From Flavobacterium sp. K5-23 (GTDB lineage: Bacteria > Bacteroidota > Bacteroidia > Flavobacteriales > Flavobacteriaceae), in the NCBI RefSeq assembly GCF_023278045.1, contig NZ_CP056783.1, positions 992,001-1,056,000 on the forward strand: a DNA stretch of 64,000 nucleotides. The letters run 5' to 3'. The translations under genes were made by a program, and so were the position numbers. The notes below the pieces were generated by a model. The model was given only the letters and a program-made list of their open reading frames with translations, searched no databases and was not told the origin of the DNA. Position 1 is the first letter of the stretch; every line of letters begins with the position of its first letter. This document shows positions 45,244 through 53,527 of this stretch, piece after piece.

Positions 45244-45277
45244 AACCCCTTCAGGGTTCAAAACTCTGAAGGGGTTT
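45244..45277 (-). terminator. Hairpin at the 3' end of the XRE regulator gene
   Basis: Stem AACCCCTTCAG / CTGAAGGGGTT with a 12-nt loop, only 8 bp past the XRE stop. It may end transcripts from the minus strand, or be a dispersed hairpin. Confidence 0.6.
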
Positions 45278-45284
45278 GTCGTGT

Positions 45285-45494
45285 TTATAAATCTTTAACA
45301 TATTCCATTATGTCACCAGGTTGACATTCTAAAACCTCACAAATGGCCTCCAAAGTCGAAAATCGAATCGCTTTTGCTTTTCCGGTTTTCAAGATGGAAA
45401 GATTGACTGTGGTGATTCCTATGCGTTCCGCCAATTCGTTGGAACGCATTTTACGTTTGGCTAACATTACATCTACGTTGATTATTATGCCCAT
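45285..45494 (-). CDS. XRE-family transcriptional regulator
   Basis: A 69-residue Cro/CI-type DNA-binding protein with only the helix-turn-helix domain: SNELAERIGITTVNLSILK is the HTH, then a helix (FSTLEAICEVLECQPGDI). It probably autoregulates and controls the overlapping-strand partner gene. It begins 2 bp after the DUF2975 stop. Such XRE plus DUF2975 pairs are common in Firmicutes and Bacteroidota. Confidence 0.93.
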   Translation of the reverse strand: MGIIINVDVMLAKRKMRSNELAERIGITTVNLSILKTGKAKAIRFSTLEAICEVLECQPGDIMEYVKDL

Positions 45495-45496
45495 AA

Positions 45497-45970
45497 TTAT
45501 ACGGTTAAATCATTTTCTGTTTTTAGTATATTTCCTTTTACAACAACGTCTGAAAAAGCTAATAAACCAATAGCTATCGCTATTAACAATAAGTATATTA
45601 TGATATCTGATAATATTTCGATTTCAGATGATTGTTTCATACACATTAAGACTATCGCTATGCCAATAATACTCATTATTAGCAGTAAGTAGCCGCTTAT
45701 TTTAAATCTTTCTGAGCTTTTGAAATTAAAATAGCCATCTTTAATAAATCCTTGCAGCCCTTTTTGAATATTAAGTAATGCAATAATTAATATAGAAATT
45801 CTTAACAGCATAATATACGGACTGTAATTACCGAAAACGGAGTCCTTATAAATTAAAGTTAAAGCTTCGTTAGACATATTGTATCGTAAACACTCATTGA
45901 TAGGGATTGCTAATATTAATATTCCGATGAATATTTTTAATACCCAGTTTAAAATGATAATTTTTTTCAT
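45497..45970 (-). CDS. DUF2975 family membrane protein
   Basis: A 157-residue inner-membrane protein with four hydrophobic segments (about residues 4-23, 50-68, 92-113 and 120-145), matching DUF2975. The loop (GLQGFIKDGYFNFKSSERFK) is conserved in the family. No function is known. It is first in a two-gene operon with the XRE regulator and is divergent from bioF, with 114 bp between them. Confidence 0.88.
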   Translation of the reverse strand: MKKIIILNWVLKIFIGILILAIPINECLRYNMSNEALTLIYKDSVFGNYSPYIMLLRISILIIALLNIQKGLQGFIKDGYFNFKSSERFKISGYLLLIMSIIGIAIVLMCMKQSSEIEILSDIIIYLLLIAIAIGLLAFSDVVVKGNILKTENDLTV

Positions 45971-46043
45971 AACATAATATTTTTTTCAAATATACAATAA
46001 TTATTGATAAACGATAATTAAAAATCAAATAACAATAATTATA

Positions 46044-46078
46044 TTTGAATCAGAACAAATAAAAGTTACTTACTTTTG
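46044..46078 (+). promoter_or_regulatory. Promoter of bioF, nearly leaderless
   Basis: TTTG at 46044-46047, then TACTTTTG (a perfect TAnnTTTG) at 46071-46078, 23 bp apart. The ATG follows only 6 bp after the -7 element, so the transcript would start at or next to the start codon. Confidence 0.65.
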
Positions 46079-46084
46079 CACAGT

Positions 46085-47239
46085 ATGAAACAATTACCAA
46101 CTTCTTTATCCAATAAACTCGATCAACGTATTCAAGCCAATGCCTTGCGAATACTAACGGAACCCAACTCCCGAGTTGACTTTTCGTCGAATGATTATCT
46201 AGGTATATCAAAGTCGGAAGAGATATTCCATAAAACACATCAGTTTTTAATTGATAACTACATTATTCAAAACGGCGCAACTGGCTCCCGTTTGTTATCT
46301 GGAAATCATATACTATATCAAGAAGCCGAAAGTTTCATTGCTCATTTCCATAAGGCTGAAGCCGCTTTAATTTTTAATTCGGGTTACGATGCCAATGTTG
46401 GGTTTTTTAGCGCTGTGCCGCAGCGTAACGACCTTATTCTTTATGATGAATTAAGTCATGCTTCCATTAGGGACGGAATATTGATGAGTAACGCTAAATC
46501 CTATAGATTTAATCATAATGATTATGAAGATTTAGAGAAACGAATAGTTGCCGCTAAGTCTAATTCGTCAATTAATGAGATCTATATCGTTACTGAAAGT
46601 GTTTTTTCAATGGATGGTGATAGTCCTATATTGGAATTGCTAGTTAGCATTTCAGAAAAATACGGGGCTCATTTAATAATTGATGAAGCACATGCGCTGG
46701 GAGTTTTTGGAGAAAAAGGGGAAGGACTGGTTCAAATGCTACATTTGCAGGATAAGGTTTTCGCCCGCATTATGACTTTTGGTAAAGGATTAGGATGCCA
46801 TGGAGCGGCGGTATTGGGAAGTGAGGGTCTAAAAAGCTATCTGGTTAATTTTGCGCGAAGCTTTATTTATACAACTGGTCTTTCGCCACATTCAGTTGCT
46901 ACGATATTGATTGCTTACCAATTCTTAGAAAAAGAGGATAAAGCAATTGACACCCTCCGCCAGAATATCGTTCATTTCAATCAGGAAAAGAATTTATTGG
47001 GATTAAAACCACTTTTTGTCCGTTCTAAATCGGCCATACAATCGGCTATAATTCCTGGAAATGAAAAAGTGAAGTCCATTTCAAGGCTATTTCAGGATAA
47101 AGGTTTTGATGTCAAGGCCATTTTGTCACCAACAGTTCCCGAAGGACAAGAACGACTTCGTTTTTGTTTGCATAGTTTTAATTCTAAAGAAGAAATCACC
47201 GAAGTTCTAGCTTTATTGAGCAAGTTTCTCTTTCAATAG
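46085..47239 (+). CDS. bioF: 8-amino-7-oxononanoate synthase
   Basis: A 384-residue PLP enzyme starting at the ATG at 46085 (an in-frame TTG three codons upstream overlaps the -7 element). It condenses alanine with pimeloyl thioester, the first step of biotin ring assembly. Landmarks: DFSSNDYLGI, NGATGSRLLSGN, IDEAHALGVFG, and the PLP lysine in TFGKGLGCHGA. Two other genes and a TraB/sigma module separate it from bioD and bioA. Paralogues (2-amino-3-ketobutyrate ligase, serine palmitoyltransferase) are less likely given the biotin context. Confidence 0.93.
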   Translation: MKQLPTSLSNKLDQRIQANALRILTEPNSRVDFSSNDYLGISKSEEIFHKTHQFLIDNYIIQNGATGSRLLSGNHILYQEAESFIAHFHKAEAALIFNSGYDANVGFFSAVPQRNDLILYDELSHASIRDGILMSNAKSYRFNHNDYEDLEKRIVAAKSNSSINEIYIVTESVFSMDGDSPILELLVSISEKYGAHLIIDEAHALGVFGEKGEGLVQMLHLQDKVFARIMTFGKGLGCHGAAVLGSEGLKSYLVNFARSFIYTTGLSPHSVATILIAYQFLEKEDKAIDTLRQNIVHFNQEKNLLGLKPLFVRSKSAIQSAIIPGNEKVKSISRLFQDKGFDVKAILSPTVPEGQERLRFCLHSFNSKEEITEVLALLSKFLFQ

Positions 47240-47324
47240 ACTTTTTTTTTGTTCTTTTATTCGAAAAAAATTATCGTGTAAACCCCTGTTTTTGTTACGT
47301 TATGAAAAATGCTTAAATTTTTTT

Positions 47325-47363
47325 TGTAACGTTTTACTTGTTTTATTACTTACGAGTAGTATC
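47325..47363 (+). promoter_or_regulatory. Possible ECF-sigma-type promoter
   Basis: TGTAACGTTTT (47325-47335) as a -35-like element and TACGAGTAGTATC (47351-47363) as a -10-like element. GTAAC-type -35 boxes are typical of ECF sigma factors. It lies ahead of the small membrane protein, TraB and sigma genes, so autoregulation is possible. The assignment is an inference. Confidence 0.4.
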
Positions 47364-47381
47364 AAGTTAAACAACATAATT

Positions 47382-47498
47382 ATGAAAACAGAAACAGCAA
47401 AGAAAGGTAGAGAAAGAAACTATTTTGGCTCTATTGTAATTTTTATTAGTTCGTTTATATTGGGAGCTTTGTTTGTTAGGGAGTATCTTTTTAATTAA
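47382..47498 (+). CDS. 38-residue single-helix membrane protein (tentative)
   Basis: An ATG at 47382 gives MKTETAKKGRERNYFG, one hydrophobic helix (SIVIFISSFILGALFV) and the tail REYLFN. A charged N-terminus in the cytosol and a single span follow the positive-inside rule. A longer frame without an upstream ATG is rejected. It precedes the TraB gene by 150 bp on the same strand. No known family; conservation would decide whether it is real. Confidence 0.5.
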   Translation: MKTETAKKGRERNYFGSIVIFISSFILGALFVREYLFN

Positions 47499-47601
47499 CC
47501 AAATATTGACTCATCATTACTCCTGATTATAATTTGTCTTCTTGCAACAGGAAATCCATCTGCTTTAAGATCAAAATATAGTAACTAATTCCATCGGGTT
47601 T

Positions 47602-47648
47602 CAATCATCAAATCAAAAATCAATCATTAAACCAAAAATCAAATTATT
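47602..47648. repeat. CAATCATYAAA quasi-repeat directly before the TraB gene
   Basis: CAATCATCAAATCAAAAAT then CAATCATTAAACCAAAAAT then CAAATTATT, with the ATG at 47649 directly after. Each phrase is about 19 bp. Confidence 0.6.
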
Positions 47649-48524
47649 ATGAAAAAATTATTCAAAACAGTAGCAGTTGTAGCCGTAGTATTAATTTCCA
47701 ACGGAGTTTTTGCACAAGCAAAAAAAGGAGTTTCAGTTAGTTCAAATGAAAAATCGCTGTTATGGGAAATTTCAGGAAATGGATTGTCAAAATCTTCTTA
47801 TTTATACGGAACAGTTCACATGATTTGTGGAAACGATTATTTTTTGTCAGATAAAACCAAAAAAGCTTTTGCTGCTTCTGATAATTTAGTCTTAGAGGTT
47901 AATTTATCAGACCCAAATGAAATGAATGCTGCCCAACAACTAGCATTCGGGAAAGAACCATTAAGTACAACATTGAGCCCACAACAATTGAATGACCTTG
48001 ATGTTTTATTACAAAAGAAGACAGGAATGACGGTCAAACAAGTCGATAAATTCAGTATGTTGTCAGTAATGAGTTTTATTACCATGAAATCTTTTGGGTG
48101 TGAAGACTTAAAGATATACGAAATGGAATTTATTGGAATGGCAAAAGGGTCAAATAAAAGTGTCGCTGGTTTTGAAACGCTTCATTCACAAATGGATATT
48201 TTAAGCAAAGCTTATTCTGATGCGGAGATGATTACAATGTTACAGGAATCTACTGATGAAGACACAAAAAAGCTGGTTCAAAATTATATTCAGGAAAATC
48301 TTCCGGAATTATATAAAGATATTACGTCTCCAAAAGTGATGAATGAAAACACAAAAAAATGGATGCTAGACGTAAGAAATGAAAACTGGGTTATAAAAAT
48401 GCCTGATATGATGAAAGATAAAACTACTTTTTTTGCAGTAGGAGCTGCTCATTTATTGGGGGAGCAAGGAGTGATAAATTTATTGAGAAAAAAAGGCTAC
48501 AGCGTTAAACCGATTATGAAATAA
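47649..48524 (+). CDS. TraB/GumN-family envelope protein
   Basis: A 291-residue protein with a signal peptide (MKKLFKTVAVVAVVLISNGVFAQ). The family motifs are visible: SYLYGTVHM near residue 55 and AVGAAHLLGEQGVINLLRKK at the C-terminus, which supply conserved His and Gly/Glu residues of the putative metallohydrolase site. It is periplasmic or attached to the outer membrane. The ECF sigma gene starts 7 bp downstream, so the two are co-transcribed. Confidence 0.92.
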   Translation: MKKLFKTVAVVAVVLISNGVFAQAKKGVSVSSNEKSLLWEISGNGLSKSSYLYGTVHMICGNDYFLSDKTKKAFAASDNLVLEVNLSDPNEMNAAQQLAFGKEPLSTTLSPQQLNDLDVLLQKKTGMTVKQVDKFSMLSVMSFITMKSFGCEDLKIYEMEFIGMAKGSNKSVAGFETLHSQMDILSKAYSDAEMITMLQESTDEDTKKLVQNYIQENLPELYKDITSPKVMNENTKKWMLDVRNENWVIKMPDMMKDKTTFFAVGAAHLLGEQGVINLLRKKGYSVKPIMK

Positions 48525-48531
48525 GACTGTT

Positions 48532-49035
48532 TTGAAAGAAAAAGAACCAGAATTTTTAAACCGGATTGAAAAACACAAAGGGATTTTATATAAAGTTTCT
48601 AAGATGTACATGGACAATGATGATGATCAACAGGATTTGTTTCAGGAGATTGTTTGTCAACTTTGGAAATCGTATGATTCTTTTAGAAACGAAAGCCAAT
48701 TTTCGACTTGGATGTATCGGGTAGCAATTAATACAGCGATTGTATTTTTAAAAAAAGAAAAAAGGAAAGTAGATCGCTATGAATTATCGTCAACTGATAT
48801 TAAAGAAGAAAGTGATGATTCGGAAATTAAAGAAAGCCAAATTGAGCATTTTTATAAAGCGGTTCGAAATTTAGAAAAAATAGATAAGGCTATTATTTTT
48901 TATCAACTTGAAGGCTTGTCTCACAAAGAAATAGGAGATAATTTAGGTATTTCGGAAGGGAATGCCAGGGTGAAATTAAATAGAGCAAAAGAAAAATTAA
49001 AAGAAATAATTAAAAATCAAGGATATGGATTTTAA
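48532..49035 (+). CDS. ECF-family RNA polymerase sigma factor
   Basis: A 167-residue sigma-70 of the ECF type. Region 2 is RIEKHKGILYKVSKMYMDND with DLFQEIVCQLWKSYDSF; region 4 is KAIIFYQLEGLSHKEIGDNL with ISEGNARVKLNRAKEKL. The start is TTG at 48532, because the next Met lies inside region 2. It begins 7 bp after traB and its stop overlaps the next gene by 11 bp. It probably directs a small envelope regulon, with the following membrane protein as the likely anti-sigma or sensor. Confidence 0.95.
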   Translation: MKEKEPEFLNRIEKHKGILYKVSKMYMDNDDDQQDLFQEIVCQLWKSYDSFRNESQFSTWMYRVAINTAIVFLKKEKRKVDRYELSSTDIKEESDDSEIKESQIEHFYKAVRNLEKIDKAIIFYQLEGLSHKEIGDNLGISEGNARVKLNRAKEKLKEIIKNQGYGF

Positions 49036-49645
49036 CGATATACAATCAGCATGGGACAATGATAATTCTCAAAATGTGGAAGTCCCTTCCAACTTAGATA
49101 AAATCAAATCAGCCAATATGCCTGTTGATGCGATCAGAAAGAACTTAAGAAACGAATTTTTCATTCAAATTCCAACAATGATTCTTTTAGGTTTCTTACC
49201 ACAATTGCAACATTTGTTGCCCAAATATTATACTGTTTTTTATTTGTTTTACGGAATTGCAGTCGCTACTTCAATTTATTATTTAATTAAATTATACTTG
49301 TTTTATAGACGAATAAGTAATAATACATTGGATACTAAGGATAATTTATATAAAACCTATTTTGATATAAAATTAAATATGGAGTTGTATAAATCGTTTA
49401 CTTATTCCTTGATCCCTTTTGCTTTAGTGGCTGGATGTTTATTTGTAATTTCTAAATCTCCGTCTATTTTAGAGCTCTATCTTATTAACGACTCAATTGA
49501 TAATTCTCCTCTCGCAATATTGATACTAATATTTATTGTTTTAATACTTCTTATTGGGCTTATGACTGAAGTTTGGGTTAATTTTTATTATGGGAAATAT
49601 GCCAAACAAATTAAGAAAGTAATTGACGAATTAAAAGAAGAATAA
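49025..49645 (+). CDS. Membrane protein, putative partner of the ECF sigma factor
   Basis: A 206-residue protein that starts inside the sigma gene (11-bp overlap). The cytosolic N-terminus (about 50 residues, DFNDIQSAWDNDN) is followed by four hydrophobic segments (about 50-65, 68-90, 128-148 and 161-182) and a basic tail. The layout of a short cytosolic N-terminus next to membrane helices fits an anti-sigma factor, but I see no canonical anti-sigma zinc motif. The DIQSAWDND start recurs in flavobacterial homologues that I recall; function unproven. Confidence 0.85.
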   Translation: MDFNDIQSAWDNDNSQNVEVPSNLDKIKSANMPVDAIRKNLRNEFFIQIPTMILLGFLPQLQHLLPKYYTVFYLFYGIAVATSIYYLIKLYLFYRRISNNTLDTKDNLYKTYFDIKLNMELYKSFTYSLIPFALVAGCLFVISKSPSILELYLINDSIDNSPLAILILIFIVLILLIGLMTEVWVNFYYGKYAKQIKKVIDELKEE

Positions 49646-49651
49646 TAAATC

Positions 49652-49676
49652 ACCCATCTTAACGATGGGTTTTTTA
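49652..49676 (+). terminator. Terminator of the TraB/sigma operon
   Basis: Stem ACCCATC / GATGGGT with a 5-nt loop, then T6. It separates the module from bioD. Confidence 0.8.
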
Positions 49677-49700
49677 CTTTTGTACTCTAATTTAATTATT

Positions 49701-50318
49701 ATGAAAATATTCGTTACTGGAATTGGTACTGATGTAGGGAAAACCATTGCATCAGCCATAATTGTAGAATCACTGGAGGCTGATTATTGGAAGCCCATTC
49801 AAGCTGGAGATCTGGAAAATTCAGATACTATCAAAGTGAAATCGTATGTTTCTAATTCCAAAACCGTTTTCCATAACAACAGTTACGCCTTAAAAACTCC
49901 CGCAAGTCCACATTATGCCGCGGAACTCGATGGAGTCACTATAGACTTAAATAAAATAACGGAACCGGAAACCAATAATCATTTGGTTGTTGAAGGAGCA
50001 GGCGGAGTTTTTGTGCCAATAAACAATACGGATTGCGTGATTGACTTGATTCAGTCAGACTATAAAGTGGTTGTAGTTTCTCGTCATTATCTAGGCAGCA
50101 TCAATCATACTTTGATGACTATCGAATCTTTGAAAAACAGAAATATCACTATCGCTGGAATCGTTTTTAGCGGTGAAGAAAATAAAGCAACCGAATCTAT
50201 TATTCTTGCTAAAACCGGAGTTAATTTCATTGGTAGAATAGAGCAAGAACCTTATTTTGATCAAAATGTAATTAAAGAGTATGCAGCTATGTTTAGAGAA
50301 AGATTATTAGAGTTGTAA
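49701..50318 (+). CDS. bioD: Dethiobiotin synthetase
   Basis: A 205-residue enzyme that closes the ureido ring of dethiobiotin using ATP and CO2. P-loop MKIFVTGIGTDVGKTIASAI; VEGAGGVFVPIN is the second conserved motif. The ATG at 49701 is preferred to an in-frame TTG further upstream, which would place the N-terminus across the preceding terminator. It precedes bioA by 42 bp, so the two form one unit. Confidence 0.95.
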   Translation: MKIFVTGIGTDVGKTIASAIIVESLEADYWKPIQAGDLENSDTIKVKSYVSNSKTVFHNNSYALKTPASPHYAAELDGVTIDLNKITEPETNNHLVVEGAGGVFVPINNTDCVIDLIQSDYKVVVVSRHYLGSINHTLMTIESLKNRNITIAGIVFSGEENKATESIILAKTGVNFIGRIEQEPYFDQNVIKEYAAMFRERLLEL

Positions 50319-50319
50319 T

Positions 50320-50360
50320 TTCTAAATCCCGATTCCTAACTCTTAAATCCTTAATCAAAA
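50320..50360. repeat. TCCTAACTCTTAAATCC quasi-repeat directly before bioA
   Basis: CTAAATCCCGATTCC, TAACTCTTAAATCC, TTAATC: three phrases of the pattern TAAATCC in the bioD-bioA gap, ending at the bioA ATG. Confidence 0.55.
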
Positions 50361-51632
50361 ATGAACTTATCACAAAGAGACCAAAAACACAATTGGCATC
50401 CCTATACCCAGCATAAAACTGCTCAATCGCATATTGCAATAATGTTAGGCGAAGGAGCATTGCTCTGGGATGAAAACGGTAAAGAATACATCGATGCAAT
50501 AGCTTCTTGGTGGGTAAATCCTTTTGGTCATAGTAACAATGTAATTGCCGAAGCTATTTATAAGCAATTAACCACTTTAGAACACGTGCTTTTTGGTGGA
50601 TTTACGCATGAACCGGCTGTATTACTTTCGGAAAAGTTGATGGAGATATTGCCTGAAAATCAAGAAAAACTCTTCTACTCTGATAATGGATCAACCTCGG
50701 TTGAAATAGCAATCAAAGTAGCAATGCAGTTTTTTTATAATAAAGGAGTGAAAAAGACAAAGATCATTGCTTTTGAAAACGCTTTTCATGGTGATACTTT
50801 TGGAGCTATGGCGGCCAGCGGAATTTCTTTTTTCGTCGAAGCTTTTAAAGATTCCATGATTGAAGTGATTCGGATTCCAGTTCCAGTAAAAGGAAAGGAG
50901 CAAGAGAGTATCGATGCTTTGGAAAAATTAGTTAAAACGAATGAATTTGCTGCTTTTATATTCGAGCCTTTAGTACAAGGCGCTGCTGGAATGGTGATGT
51001 ATGAAGCGTCCGAATTAGATAAACTTATTGCCATTTGTAAAGAAAACCAAGTTTTTACTATCGCTGATGAAGTGATGACGGGTTTTGGTAAAACAGGGAG
51101 AAATTTTGCTTGCGATTATCTTCAGGAATTGCCAGATATGATGTGTCTTTCAAAAGCATTGACTGGAGGAACTATTCCTATGGCAATTACAAGTTTTACC
51201 CAAGAAATATTTGATGGTTTTTACGATGATGATATCAATAAAGCATTGTTTCATGGACATACATTTACTGCAAATCCTACTGGATGTGCAGCTGCATTGG
51301 CCAGTGTAAAGTTGTTAGCAACTCCAGAAATGCAAGAAAATATTATACGGGTAAATCAATGTCATCTTAGTTTTCAAGAAAAAATAAATCAGCATCCAAA
51401 GGTACGTTTCACTCGTGTATTGGGAGTGATTTTTGCACTGGAAATTAAAACTGAAAGTAACGAGAGTTATTATGGTTCGTTAAGGAACAAGCTCTATGAT
51501 TTTTTCATTGAAAACGGGGTTATTCTTCGCCCTGTTGGGAATATAATTTATATTTTACCACCTTATGTAATTAATGATGTTCAATTGCAAAAAATTTATT
51601 CAGTTATCGAAGAAGCTCTTGAAATAGTTTAG
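50361..51632 (+). CDS. bioA: Adenosylmethionine-8-amino-7-oxononanoate aminotransferase
   Basis: A 423-residue class III PLP aminotransferase producing 7,8-diaminopelargonate. Landmarks: IDAIASWWVNPFGHSN, FYSDNGSTSVEIAIK, and ADEVMTGFGKTGRNFACD, with the PLP lysine in SKALTGGTIPMAI. It uses SAM or lysine as amino donor. It directly follows bioD and precedes the ketoacyl synthase gene by 230 bp. Confidence 0.96.
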   Translation: MNLSQRDQKHNWHPYTQHKTAQSHIAIMLGEGALLWDENGKEYIDAIASWWVNPFGHSNNVIAEAIYKQLTTLEHVLFGGFTHEPAVLLSEKLMEILPENQEKLFYSDNGSTSVEIAIKVAMQFFYNKGVKKTKIIAFENAFHGDTFGAMAASGISFFVEAFKDSMIEVIRIPVPVKGKEQESIDALEKLVKTNEFAAFIFEPLVQGAAGMVMYEASELDKLIAICKENQVFTIADEVMTGFGKTGRNFACDYLQELPDMMCLSKALTGGTIPMAITSFTQEIFDGFYDDDINKALFHGHTFTANPTGCAAALASVKLLATPEMQENIIRVNQCHLSFQEKINQHPKVRFTRVLGVIFALEIKTESNESYYGSLRNKLYDFFIENGVILRPVGNIIYILPPYVINDVQLQKIYSVIEEALEIV

Positions 51633-51778
51633 TTTTTGAAATTTTTTACATGACTTTATTAAGGGATTGCTTCTGGATTATTAGTAGCTCTAAAGTCATT
51701 TGATGATTAAAAGTCAGAAATGACACAAATAGTATGAATTCGCATAATTTTTTTCGAAAAAGAATCCGCTTTGTATCC

Positions 51779-51807
51779 TTTGAAGGCAGAATGGTTTCTT
51801 AAATTTG
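51779..51807 (+). promoter_or_regulatory. Promoter of the ketoacyl synthase gene
   Basis: TTTG at 51779-51782 and TAAATTTG (a perfect TAnnTTTG) at 51800-51807, 17 bp apart, 55 bp before the TTG start. The gene can thus be transcribed without bioA. Confidence 0.6.
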
Positions 51808-51862
51808 CACTTTAATAATTAGTTCGAATTAGTGAAATTCGGTTTTAAAAAACAATAGCATT

Positions 51863-53017
51863 TTGTCCAAAATAATCTCCATTACTGCAATAGCATCGAT
51901 TTCTCCTTTAGGGAATAATTCCGAAACGATTTGGAATAATTATCTGGACGGAAATCACTATTTCACTAAACAAGATTTAGATCATAAAAACACGGTTGTT
52001 GCTAGTTTAGATTCAAATTCGAAAGAGATAATTGAATCCTTAAAACAATCCGATAACAAGTATAAGTTTTTAGACAATTCAGTGCTGTATGCTATGGCAG
52101 CATCAAGAGAGGTAATTTTGAAATCAGGTTGGAATCAAAACGATGTATTCGGAATCAATATTGGTTCTTCGAGAGGGGCCACTGATTTATTCGAAAAACA
52201 CCATCAAGAATATCTAGAATCAGGGAAAGCGCAAACTCTAGCATCACCCACCACAACTTTAGGGAATATTTCTTCGTGGATCTCCCATGATTTACAAAGT
52301 TCAGGGCCTGAAATATCACATTCAATTACCTGTTCAACGGCTTTACATGCGTTGTTAAATGGCGTGGCTTGGTTAAGAGCGGGAATGGTAGATAAATTCC
52401 TTATTGGAGGAAGTGAAGCTCCATTGACTGATTTTACGATTGCTCAAATGCGTGCTTTAAAAATTTATTCTAAAAATGAGGAAGAATGGCCTAATCGCGC
52501 TTTCGATTTAGAAAAAAACCAAAACACGATGGTGCTTGGGGAAGGAGCGGCAGTTTGTTGTATGGAAATTGGTAAAAAAGAAAATGCACTCGCCTATATA
52601 GAAGGAATTGGGTATGCAACCGAGATTTTGGAGCACAATATTTCGATTTCGGCAGAAGCGACTTGTTTCCAAAAATCAATGGCAATGGCTTTGCAAAACA
52701 CTACTTTATCTGAAGTTGATGCAATTGTGATGCATGCGCCAGGAACCATAAAAGGAGATTTATCTGAGTTTAAAGCTATTGAGAAAACCTTTGGCGAAAG
52801 CCTGCCATTATTGACGACTAACAAATGGAAAATTGGTCACACTTTTGGCGCGTCCGGTATGTTAAGTGTAGAGTTGGCCATAATGATGATGCAACACAAT
52901 ACGTTCGTCGGAGTCCCTTTTGCGACAGCACAAAAGCAAACTAGACCAATTAAGAAAGTATTGGTAAATGCAGTTGGTTTTGGAGGAAATGCAGTAAGTG
53001 TTTTGTTGTCTTTGTAA
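51863..53017 (+). CDS. Beta-ketoacyl synthase (FabF-like) beside bioA
   Basis: A 384-residue ketoacyl synthase with a complete Cys-His-His triad: Cys157 in SITCSTALHALL, His291 in VMHAPGTIKGD, and His326 in KWKIGHTFGASG. It condenses acyl chains with malonyl-ACP. The start codon is TTG at 51863. It is distinct from FabF in length and in the PxxK-GHTFGASG end. Its position next to bioA suggests a role in making the pimeloyl chain, since no bioC or bioH is seen, but this is an inference; it could equally serve a different lipid. Confidence 0.9.
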   Translation: MSKIISITAIASISPLGNNSETIWNNYLDGNHYFTKQDLDHKNTVVASLDSNSKEIIESLKQSDNKYKFLDNSVLYAMAASREVILKSGWNQNDVFGINIGSSRGATDLFEKHHQEYLESGKAQTLASPTTTLGNISSWISHDLQSSGPEISHSITCSTALHALLNGVAWLRAGMVDKFLIGGSEAPLTDFTIAQMRALKIYSKNEEEWPNRAFDLEKNQNTMVLGEGAAVCCMEIGKKENALAYIEGIGYATEILEHNISISAEATCFQKSMAMALQNTTLSEVDAIVMHAPGTIKGDLSEFKAIEKTFGESLPLLTTNKWKIGHTFGASGMLSVELAIMMMQHNTFVGVPFATAQKQTRPIKKVLVNAVGFGGNAVSVLLSL

Positions 53018-53053
53018 TAGAAAAACAGAAGGAAGTAGCTTCGTGTTTAATAT

Positions 53054-53527
53054 CTATTTTTTATTTTCTAATTCTTTCACTTTATCGTAAACCAAATTGC
53101 TTTCAAAACCGCGTCTTAAAATGTAATCGCAGAATTTTTTGCGTTTTTTTAAACTATTGGTTTCCGAAATCGAATCCCAGTGTTTTTCGGCAAGCATATG
53201 AAAAGTCTCTTCGTATTCTTCAGGAGTGATTTCTTTTAACGCAATGGTAATGAGTGTTTTATTAATTTTTCGGGCTTTCAATTCGTTAGTGATCCTGATT
53301 TTTCCCCAGTGTTTTATCCTGTGTTTTCCGCGTGCAAAACTGCGTGCAAAACGCTCCTCGTTAAGAAAATTGTCAGATATGAGTCTTGCAATAATCACGT
53401 CAATCTCATCTGAATCCATTTTCATACTTCGAAGTTTATGTACAACTTCTTCATGACAGCGCTCCTGATACGCGCAATAATGTTCTATTTTATGTAAGGC
53501 ATCTTTTATAGAATATACGTCGTTCAT
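53054..53527 (-). CDS. recX: Recombination regulator RecX
   Basis: A 157-residue RecX: three helical repeats, with CAYQERCHEEVVHKLRSM, then VIIARLISDNFLNEERFARSF with ARGKHRIKHWGK, the family signature. It modulates RecA filaments. The gene is convergent with the ketoacyl synthase gene and monocistronic; recA is not nearby. The 263-bp gap to the right holds only the promoter of the next gene. Confidence 0.95.
   Translation of the reverse strand: MNDVYSIKDALHKIEHYCAYQERCHEEVVHKLRSMKMDSDEIDVIIARLISDNFLNEERFARSFARGKHRIKHWGKIRITNELKARKINKTLITIALKEITPEEYEETFHMLAEKHWDSISETNSLKKRKKFCDYILRRGFESNLVYDKVKELENKK

Noticed and set aside
45285..45494. Phage repressor or toxin-antitoxin antitoxin.
   Set aside because: The partner is a DUF2975 membrane protein, not a toxin; no phage genes around.
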